A stretch of 64,000 nt of DNA from Aegilops tauschii subsp. strangulata (taxonomy: Eukaryota; Streptophyta; Magnoliopsida; Poales; Poaceae). Both the position numbers and the translations under genes were made by a program. Below the pieces are notes generated by a model. The model did not search any database, was not told where the DNA came from, and saw only the letters and a list, made by a program, of their open reading frames with translations. This document shows, piece by piece, positions 47,851-56,393 of the stretch (position 1 is its first letter; every line of letters starts with the position of its first letter). The stretch covers positions 505,742,544-505,806,543 of the forward strand of contig NC_053037.3 in NCBI RefSeq assembly GCF_002575655.3, read 5' to 3'.

Positions 47851-49592
47851 TTGAAATGTAAACATGTACGTTGGTTAGGTACTATGGAAAATTTAGTAGT
47901 GTACCATGAGAACGTCTTACGCGACGGTCCTTACGGGGTGGATGTGTCCTTCTGCGAGTCGACTACAGTTGTAGTGAGAGACATGGTCAACAAGGGTTAC
48001 GCAGCAGTTAGAAGGTGCATCCGAGCGGTGTTTGGCCCATGTATGCAGGGGGAAAAAATGACAATGGAGGCCTTCGTCGTTGACGGAGGAAATGACAGGG
48101 CAGTTGCCCGTTGGGGTTTGCGGCCTGTCACAAGTGATCAGTCGTGGGGGTCGTACATGAGGTTTGCAAGCAATCCCAATAACTCAATGTATGGTCAGCC
48201 GATGGTGTATGTGGAGTTCATTTCAGTCACTGATGTTGCCGGATGCAGTATTTGTGTCTTCCTCATAATTTATATTTTGATTTGCATTTGTATATCTTCC
48301 TCATAATTTATATTTATATGTTTGTGTGTAGGTTATGGCTAAAGTGCCAGTGCTTTTGCAGGGGCCCCATGACGCCGGCCACCGTTGCCACCTATTTTTG
48401 AACCCAAATACTAAGCATGATTATCGGCCTTTCAGACTTCGAACCATAAATAAAACATGGCCAATACACAATTCTTTCCTTGCTCACCTTGACGCTTATG
48501 GACTACAAGGTTTTACTAGGCTCACATCATGCAACGACCAATTACGTTCGGACCCATCCCTTTTGACATCCCTCGTTGACCGGTGGAGACCTGAAACCCA
48601 CACCTTTCATTTTCGTTTTGGGGAGCTTGCACCTACACTGAAAGATGTTTCTATGATCACTGCTCTACCAATTAGAGGTGAGCCGTTAGTCTCTCCACGA
48701 GTGTCTCCATCTTATGCATTAGATATAGCAGCCCGTCTTGGGATGGCAATGCCAGAATCACAACTTTCTGATGGCCCTCGGGGCATCCCACTCGTTTGGC
48801 TTCGTGATAACTTTCGTATTTTATCTAGCTTCGCCGATGAGGAGGCGAGAAAAAGATATTTGTTTGCGTATTTGTTGTGGCTCCTCGGGACTCTATTTCC
48901 AAATTCACACGGGGACGTAGTTCTCCCTGGTCTCATCTACATTGCAGAGAATATGGTAGATGAACCTTTACCCGAGCAGCCAAAATACAACTTCGGTTCT
49001 GCCATGCTATGTCATACATATAGAGGCTTGCGTGATGCCACATAAAAAAACCTCTTTGGCACAAAAAGCTCCATTACTTTGTGTCGCCTACGAGTTTCTG
49101 CAGTTGTGTTCCTGGGATTACCTCCCTGTAGGATGACCTCGTATAGTAACTCCCGTACACCCACAGGAGGAGCAGGTGCAGAGACATATTGAGCTGCATG
49201 CAGCTTACTATCGTGACCAGATGGTAATCACTTGTAACTTTTTTAGGTGCATAATTTCATAATCATTTCATAATCATTTGAACCAAACAACATCCAAATA
49301 GGTTGCATGCAAGGTGGAAGAAGGTAGTGGAGCCGAAGAGTGAAACTTTCAGAAGGACTGCAGAAAAGCATCCATTTTTATGGACTGAGGAGAGCGAGGA
49401 CGAGATGATATCTTCATGCCGCCGCTTCCGGGTTCTGCATCGTCAAAGGGCAAGAGTTCTGCATCGTCCAAGGGCAAGAGTACTGCATCCTCGAAGGGCA
49501 AGAGCTCTTCTTCGTCCGAGGGTAAGAGTTCTGCATCCTCGAAGGGCAAGAGTTCTGCATCAACGGAGGATGACGATGATGCCTTCATGTAG
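47851..49592 (+). pseudogene. Plant mobile domain (PMD) protein, broken
   Basis: The first segment, 47851-48240 (MENLVVYHENVLRDGPYGVD, MVYVEFIS), is an N-terminal region I cannot name. A likely intron (GT at 48232, AG at 48330-48331) joins it in phase to the PMD part: MAKVPVLLQ, HNSFLAHLDAYGLQGF, RWRPETHTFHFRFGE and LKDVSMITALPIRGEP. The last block is the signature of PMD (aminotransferase-like, MAIN/MAIL) proteins. The frame stops at 49043-49045 (TAA where CAA is expected). It then continues frameshifted as KAPLLCVAYEFLQLCSWDYL with another TGA after LPVG. A 24-bp repeat tail (SASSKGKS units, 49433-49570) ends at TAG 49590-49592. PMD genes travel with Mutator-like and Gypsy elements in plants; host MAIN/MAIL1 act in gene and transposon silencing. 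This copy cannot make full protein. Confidence 0.75.
49433..49570 (+). repeat. 24-bp in-frame minisatellite (SASSKGKS)
   Basis: About five and a half units of TTCTGCATCGTCAAAGGGCA plus AGAG with a few changes, encoding S-A-S-S-K-G-K-S. It forms the low-complexity basic tail of the PMD protein before an acidic end (EDDDDAFM). Confidence 0.85.
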
Positions 49593-49915
49593 TTTTTAAG
49601 CTGTATTCCAGTTCTACCGTTTAATTCAGATGTACTTGCATTATTAGTTTGTACTCTTTTATTGTATGGCATTATGTTCTATCTTAAATTCATTTTGTAA
49701 TTGTTGCTCGATGTTCGATAATTAGTGGAGGGAAAGAAAATGCCACTAATTTATTCTAAAACAATATTTATTTTTCATTAGACATGGTACAACTGAAAAT
49801 AAGATACATCGTACTATTGAAATAAAGCTACATTTAACTACTGAAATAAAACTACATTAAACTGTAAAAATTAAGATACAAACGACTACGAAATTTAAAG
49901 TACTACCACACGAAT

Positions 49916-50131
49916 CTACCGAGTCCAGCGTGGATATTTTCCTTTTCCATCGCCAGCTTCTTCTGCCGCCTTGGCCTCACGAGCCCTTTCTTTCTTTCTC
50001 TGTCTCTCGGCCTCACGAGCCTCCTTTCGCTGTCGTTCCTGCTCCTCCATGCGACGAGCCTCTTCCCTGTTTTTCTTTCCTAAATCCTGAAATTTTAGGA
50101 TCCCTATAGTGTCGGCACAACAGGTTCCCAC
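49916..50131 (-). CDS. Small charged coiled-coil frame starting in the right TIR, uncertain
   Basis: 71 codons, highly charged: EEARRMEEQERQRKEAREAE, then KKERAREAKAAEEAG and a tail GKGKYPRWTR. It starts inside the right TIR and is read toward the PMD gene, the convergent arrangement known from MuDR elements (mudrA and mudrB). It could be the last exon of a second cargo gene or a tail of a PMD-type protein. No homologue recognised. Confidence 0.35.
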   Translation of the reverse strand: MGTCCADTIGILKFQDLGKKNREEARRMEEQERQRKEAREAERQRKKERAREAKAAEEAGDGKGKYPRWTR

Positions 50132-50719
50132 AGCCTCGGATTACCGCAGCGTGTGAGTGATTCCCGCAGTGCCGTCACATCCTCTGAGGCAAAAGAAGGA
50201 AAAGCCAGAGTGATTCCCGGGCAGCAGCATCGTCAAAGCAACGAGTACGGAGCATCGCTGAGTGTAGGCACAAAGGTCAAAATACACAGATTCTCGCGCG
50301 TGGGAATGAGCGCTGTCTGCATGGGAATCAGCGCCGTATGCGTCGGGCCGGACGCGCGTGTAGCAGGGTGGCCGCCAGTGCTGGTGGCGGCAGGGCCCAT
50401 GCCTCGGCCCGCGAGCAGCAGCATCTGTCGGCTAGGGGGCGGCAATAGCAGAGGCGGTCGCCTACTACGATGGCGACAAGGCCCACCTGCCCTGCCCCGT
50501 TCCATCCCGGCTCCACGCATTGTGCGGAAAATGTTATACCATCGTTGGGCGCCTCCTGCAGTGGCGGCAGGGCCCGCCGCCTCCTCGCGTGGCGGCAGGT
50601 GCCACGTGTCGCCTGCCGCGCCTGCCGCCACGGATGAGGGGGTCTTCTTTGTCGGTCGCGTCCGCGGGGGTCTTTTTTGGCAATTACATTGGGCAGAGGG
50701 TCTCTTTCGACAAAAAATC

Positions 50720-51472
50720 ACCAATATATGGCTCTTTAAATATGTCCCCACGCTGCGCATGCAATGCAAATTGCGGGAGCGGCATGTGCAAGATACTCGG
50801 TTACAGCACGGGCGATCCGATCCGGTTGGAGATTACCATGATCATGGCCGACTTGTTAATCCCAAACGGGCCTTTCCGTTAGAGATTTTCTTTTTAAACT
50901 TGGGAATTTCATTCCAATTAACCACTGTGCCGAGTAAGATCGCTGGCAATCAAGTCTCGGATAAAGGCAGGAGCAGCGCACGGGCATACGCCTTGGGGCA
51001 GCACCATCTTCAATCCGTTAGAGATTAAGCGCGCAGCCCTCCGCGAAGCGGAGCACCAAAGCGGAGCGCCGAAGCGGCCTCTTATCAGCTCGGTGAATTA
51101 AAACTGGATTGCCACTCCGCTCCGGCGCGGAACCGCAGAGCGGAGGAAATCCGAACACGCCTTAAGACTAGACTAGGCGATCGAGAGATGAAGATACCCA
51201 GAGAGCAGTAGGCTAATAATCCGACCTGGCTGGCCAAGTGGCCATCGATCGGGCCGTACCTCAAATCCCCCACTGGGTTCTACGTATAATACGCGTACTA
51301 GCACGTGCCCGCGGATCGCCGAGGCCGGCCCGAACGTACCATCAATTGTAGGAGTATGTGCGTGCCCCTAGGTCTCGAGACTCCCATTCCCCTTCACTTG
51401 GATGATCGATCGCCTTCGCTGGGTAGATGATATGAGATCACTGATCACATCACGGCCTTGTTCTTGCTCCAC
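50720..51472. other. Intergenic, nothing certain
   Basis: About 750 bp. A GCGGAGC-rich stretch at 51045-51150 (AGCGGAGC, CGCTCCGC) is partly inverted. No gene recognised. Confidence 0.4.
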
Positions 51473-51475
51473 TTA

Positions 51476-51793
51476 GAGCATCTATAACAGATGCATAAAA
51501 GTTTCGTGTCCTAAAATAGTTTTAGCGCGTCACCGTAGCACTTTTAGCGTATCGGACCCAACATTGCTTTACCAGATGTCAAAAACATGTGCCCAATAAA
51601 ATACGCAGTGTAAATTATGAAGCGCGTGCAATCCGGCGCCTCAAATTTAGAGCATGCAATAGCGTCTTTCAGCACGCGTCCAACCCTTTTTTGCGTAGAC
51701 ATTATTTTACAGTTTTTGCTGGAGCTGTCCGGCGCCAAAAAAACCCCAATTTTAGCGCGCGAAGAAGTTTTTAGACGCCTGTTGGAGATGCTC
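51476..51793. mobile_element. Harbinger-type MITE, 318 bp
   Basis: Left GAGCATCTATAACAG and right CTGTTGGAGATGCTC are inverted, with TTA at 51473-51475 and 51794-51796. Confidence 0.85.
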
Positions 51794-51796
51794 TTA

Positions 51797-53189
51797 GGCC
51801 AACTCCAGCGCGCGACCCCATCCTGTCTGGCCGCGTCCGTTTGGGGTAAAACGGACGAACCAGACGGCTCAGCGCGTGGACGCAAATGGACTTTTGTCCG
51901 TTTTCTGTCCGCTTTCGACCCATCCCGGCCTAAGTTTGGGCCGCTTTTGGGGTGAAACGGACATCGCGCGGACGGGCGGGCCGTGTGTGCATGTCCTCCC
52001 TGGCCCGCCCGTCGGTGGCACAGGGACCCTTTTTTCTATCCGCCCCCTCCCCCCTCCAGCCGCACCCCCTCCACTTTTCTCCACTCTTCTTCCTCTCGCC
52101 GCCGCCGCTGCCATTGCAGCTGTGCAGCTCGGACACGCGCTTGCCCAGCCCCCTTCCCCTCGACGCCCCCGAGCTACCCAACCACGGCCACCTGATTTGC
52201 GCACCCTGCGGCCGGATTTGGAGCGGATCCGGCCGGTCTTGAGCTCGCCCGGCTGTGGGAGGCCGCGCCGCGCCATGGACTGGCCGGGCACCGGGCCGGA
52301 AGGCTCCGGCAAGGCCGCAAGGCCGCATGCCGGTAGTGGCTCCTCCTCTAGCCGCTCGGATCTACACCGTCGGTGGTCCGCCGACAAATACACGAATGGT
52401 GGTCAGCCGGGCTCGGTGCTAGCCCAAAAACTCATCGGCGCACCGTTGCCACTCATTAAGTCCGCCGAGAGCCCAAAGGTCATGCGCCGCGTGTCTACAA
52501 CGCCGGAACATTCCGGATGAGTGTTCATCAAGTGCTTAAACGATGGGGTATGTGTGCTACTTTAGTTTTGGTTGTGCTCTCGGATTTGACTAGTTTTACT
52601 AACTTAAAATTTTATTGGGTAGAATGGATGTAAGTTTTGGTATTGGGAAGAAGAGTACATCGATATATTGATAGAGCGCAATTTAGTAGACATTCGTGCA
52701 CTTTTAGCTAGTATAGAGGCTAGAGATGAGACTAGTGCACTTGCTGATAGAATAGATGCTAGACATGAGATTAGATGTGAGGAAGCAACGTCTACTTCTT
52801 TACACTTGAAGAATAAAGAAGCACGCAAGATCGAGCCTCCACAGATCAACAATGAATGCATCGAGAAGGCACTAATACAACTTACAGGAGCAGTTATGAA
52901 AGTTGGATATCGTCTAAAATATATTCTTGTGGTTCTTGTTTTGTTTGGTCTTACTTTTCTAGTTAAAATTTGATGATGTATTTTCATGTATCAAAAATCA
53001 ATGATAGAAAAAGTTATGGACTTGCAAAGAAAATGTACGTGGACAGAATGCGATCGGGATGCGTCCGCGCGTTGGGCGCACGACCACCGCATTTTAGAAA
53101 CTGTCCGGATATGATTTGATTGCCCTATCCAAATGAATAGAATTCGAGCAAAACGGACGTCCGTTTAGGACCGTGCGCTGGAGTTGGCC
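51797..53189. mobile_element. PIF/Harbinger-like TIR element with GRF-gene cargo (copy 2), 1393 bp
   Basis: Ends GGCCAACTCCAGCGCG and GCGCTGGAGTTGGCC, TTA on both sides (51794-51796 and 53190-53192). Inverted relative to copy 1 at 11753-13146 and one base different in total length. The left TTA is shared with the MITE that ends at 51793, so it inserted into that duplication. No transposase. Confidence 0.88.
52275..52973 (+). pseudogene. GRF-type zinc-finger/coiled-coil/TM protein, broken (copy 2)
   Basis: Exon 1 is 52275-52547 and exon 2 is 52623-52973, GT...AG intron, phase 0. Exon 1: MDWPGTGPEGSGKA, then LPLIKSAESPK and RRVSTTPEHSG. TGA (52518-52520) follows where copy 1 has TGG. Exon 2: NGCKFWYWEEEYIDILIE, then the helical segment (LVDIRALLASIEARDETSAL) and a C-terminal membrane helix (YILVVLVLFGLTFLV). 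Compared with copy 1 the first zinc pair (CDHC) is lost, replaced by SAESP, but exon 2 is free of stops. So the two copies are broken at different places. The whole gene is cargo of the TIR element. Confidence 0.78.
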
Positions 53190-53192
53190 TTA

Positions 53193-54496
53193 TGCTCTGC
53201 TTCCCAACCCGGCCTCCGACTCCAGCTCGTCCGGTCGATGGTCACCTCTGCAGCCTGCGTCCAAGTCGCACGTCGTCCATCTAAAAGCTGCACGTACGCA
53301 CGCACCGGCACAGCTGGCCGGCTTGTGTGTTTTGGTACGGTGCGTGCAACGTGGTGGCTTCAAACAAAGCATCCTCGGAACAGAGCCTGAGCCACGTACG
53401 TGACGGACGGTGGTACCAGACGCCGATGATGAGGCGGAACGGACCTCGGTCGTGTTTCCTTTCAATTTCGCCACCATCCAATCTCCCACTTCGCACATGC
53501 ATACCGGAAGAACCCAAGCCGCGCTCCGCCATTGACTCATCGCAACCTGCGTCTCCACGGAATATTATGAACATATCTTGATGCCGGAACTAGTAGCAAT
53601 ATACTACGTGCTGCGTGTCGCCAGCGTGACCAAGGGACAAGAGAAGAGTTTCGTGACTCAGCGGTCAGCCAGCGAGACGGACGGACAGAAACGGTGTGAG
53701 GACGGCAAAGCTTGATCTGGTCGGTGATTTTTCTAAATGGATTGAAGAGAAAGTGCGGACTTATGGTTGATGAGCTTCACTGAGTTCGGTGATTTTTTAA
53801 AAATAGATTAAAGAGTTAAAAAAACCATGAAAACTTGTATGTGCTTGGTACAGATTTGCAAAATTTCGTTTGAAAAATATCAGAATATGTTTTTTAGTAA
53901 AAAAATATCGTAATATATAGGCTGTACAGAAAAAAATAAAGTTCCAGCCCAACAACAATGAAATTTGGTCCATTTAGAAATACATCTTTTTCGTGTACGC
54001 CATGCGTGAAAGTATAATGTTATAAAATTTCACACACATATAATGTATATGTGTATGCGTATTCTCAAATTTCTTCATTTTTTTGTGATGTGGAAAATGG
54101 TATTTTAATACAGGGCTCCCTAGAACCCGGCCATTGGCATTTTTCGGATAAGGAGGCCCTTTTATAAAGCACATGGAAAGTTATAATGTGAAGCATATAA
54201 CTAGTTAAGAAACTTTTCGAGGCCCGATCGATGACGTCTGAGCTCCATGACAATGCACCCAGGAGGATAACAATGTACCACCAGGAGGCACCCCGACCAC
54301 CACCACAATGGAGGCTAGCAGAACCCCCCCCCCCCCCCCCCCCCCACACCCACCCACCCCAGATACATGTAGTTTGCTTTTGGTTTGCAAGAAAACGGAT
54401 GTCCGAACCGCTCAGCGGACCGATAGGATACCACGCTGGTTGATAGGATGGGTCTAGACGAAGGCAAGCCATTTGAGAGTCAGCATTGGAGATGCT
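53193..54496. other. Intergenic, with a poly(C) tract
   Basis: No gene recognised. A run of about 22 C residues at 54326-54347, followed by ACACCCACCCACCCC, would be G-rich on the minus strand. The right end GGAGATGCTC before TAA (54486-54498) looks like one end of a Harbinger MITE without a visible partner. Confidence 0.5.
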
Positions 54497-55954
54497 CTAA
54501 GCATCTGATGGAAACTTTGAGACTCTTCTCCAAACTGATAGACAAACATCTTAGCATGTAAAGTTCAGATTCTTTTCCAATAAAGTCACTGAGTTAGGGG
54601 AGTATAACCAGAATTTTTGCCAAAGCATCTGGGTTGTTGCAGAAGATTGTCTGCATTTAGAGATTTGTCAAGCAAGCCTTAAAAGTGCACCGGTATATGA
54701 CTTAAATGGCAGTGCAACTAGTATGTTGCACTACCATTATCAACTTTGCATCTTTTGGCATTACTATTATGAATATGTGTATCACTACGGTCGAGATTCA
54801 ATAAACCATTCACCTTGGGTGTATGACCACAGAAGGTTTTATTTATTTAAACAGAATAACAATTACTTTTTGACTTAAATGAATAATCGTATTGCAATAA
54901 ACATGATTCAATCATATTATGCTAAAAAAACTCGTTATAGCTAAGATTAGCCAGCCTGTTCAGCTGCCATTCTTTTCGTAATCACAAGCTTGGTGGACCA
55001 GTCTTACGGAATAAGATGGTACCAAGTGGGTCTCGTATATATAGTACGTACGACTGTAGCCTACATTGGATCGTCCGGCCATATCTTTTGGTCCTGGAGA
55101 CATCAACAGGAGACAAAATACAAGCCATTAAAACCAACGTGTTGTGTGTATGTATACATCCGAACATCGTAACATTTGGTGTTTTGGACGACTAGGTGTA
55201 CGTATATTGTATGTACATGTAGGGACTACCGTACTGTATATGAGTGCTATATATGCGGCCTTTTGGCACAAGCTGCTCGTCTGCAGCTGGTGCAGGAGAT
55301 GAGGAGAAGATAATTAAGGCTAAAGGATCCCCATTGCAACAAGAAAATAATGCCTCCAGCAGTCCCAGCGACCCACCAGAGTTTTTCCATCAAAAAATTT
55401 AAGTTTCTTGTCGTGTTAATTTTTCCCATTAATAATGCCGCCAATCAGGTTCTCTCTTTTTTCAGAAAGTTTTTGTGAGGAATATATACATTTTTGTTCT
55501 TGTGATGTACTGTATAGGGTTTCTAACCAGTGCAGAATTTGGAGGATCTAGGCAGAATGGCAGCTACATATATCCATCCCCGTCTGCCGACACTACAGTG
55601 AGAGGGAGATTTTTGTGATGACGGATGTCGTGCAGTACTGATGTTGCATCCGTACACGAGTGGTCGTCTCTCTCGCTCGCACCGGTTTCCAACAAAGACG
55701 CGAGGGAAAACGAAATCCAAATCCAGAAAACGAAAGAAGGCAAAGCGACTCACATGTCAGCTGCACTGTGCCGTTACCATGCAGCTGCGATGAGGACGCC
55801 AGATCGATAGTGCGCGCCATACTGTCATCAAGCTGCTCTAACCCTATTAATTAGTGTTGAGTGTTGACAACTGACGTAGCAGCAAGAGAATCCAATCATG
55901 CTAACCCTCCCAGCTCCCCCGGCCTGGAGTTCGGTTCGTGTGACACTGTTCTAA
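54497..55954 (+). repeat. Duplicated 3'-flank segment, copy C
   Basis: Pairs with 20150-21476 through the landmarks listed for copy A. It lacks the Stowaway MITE and carries a Copia fragment (54709-54930). It ends at TTCTAA where a Harbinger-like element begins; copy A shows the uninterrupted site at 21471-21476. Confidence 0.85.
54709..54930 (-). mobile_element. Copia pol fragment (GAG-pre-integrase region)
   Basis: Matches about 3800-4020 of the Angela-like element in sequence order (TATCAACTTTGCATCTTTTGG, TATGAATATGTGTATCA, GAGATTCA..AATAAACCATT). It has no LTR or target duplication and is absent from copy A at the same point. Confidence 0.8.
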
Positions 55955-56393
55955 GAGCATGTCTAGTAGAACCCTCAAACCCTTAAACCCTTAAAGCAGT
56001 TTTAAGGGTTGAGAAGTGCCAGTTTTTAGCACTTTTAAGGGTTGAAAAACAGGGGCAAAGACTAGAACCCTCAAACCCAACCCTTATAACGGAATATTCC
56101 CTTCCTCCACCTTGATTTCGGCCGTCCTCCACCACGCCCGTCTCCGTCGGCGAGGAGAGCTCGGGGCGGCGCGGCTGCCTTTGGCCCGCCTGGCCTTTGG
56201 CGCGGCGGCGAGGAGAGCTCGAGGAGGCCTGGGGCCGGCCTGCCTCTGGCTGCGGGAGGCGGCTGGGGGCGGGAGGCCGCTGTCGATGGTGGGCGGGGCG
56301 CGGCAGGCGGCCTGGTGCGAGAGGCGGCGGGCGGCTGGGGGGCGGGGCACGACGGCTGGGGGAGGTCGAGGAGGTGGAGGAGAGGTTGAGGAG
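55955..56393. mobile_element. Harbinger-like element, truncated by the Gypsy LTR
   Basis: Starts GAGCATGTCTAGTAG after TAA (55952-55954). GC-rich captured-looking sequence follows. The right end is not present before the LTR at 56394. Confidence 0.6.

Larger units (their letters stand above)
45645..50719. mobile_element. Mutator-like element with about 620-bp TIRs and plant mobile domain cargo
   Basis: The outer ends GATTTTTTGTCC (left) and GACAAAAAATC (right) are inverted. Left 45645-46269 and right 50098-50719 run as diverged inverted repeats throughout (shared ATTGCCAAAAA, TGGCGGCAGGC, CACGTGGCACCTGCCGCC, CTGATTCCCA, CGGCACTGCGGGAATCACTC, CTGTTGTGCCGACACTA). Long TIRs and the PMD cargo suggest a Mutator-like element. 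No MULE transposase is seen. No matching 9-11 bp target duplication is present (left GGCCAGGGG, right ACCAATATA), so one flank may be rearranged. Confidence 0.8.

Noticed and set aside
53193..54480. Several 60-135 codon frames around the poly(C) tract
   Set aside because: Low-complexity glycine or proline runs from the C tract and no conserved motif.
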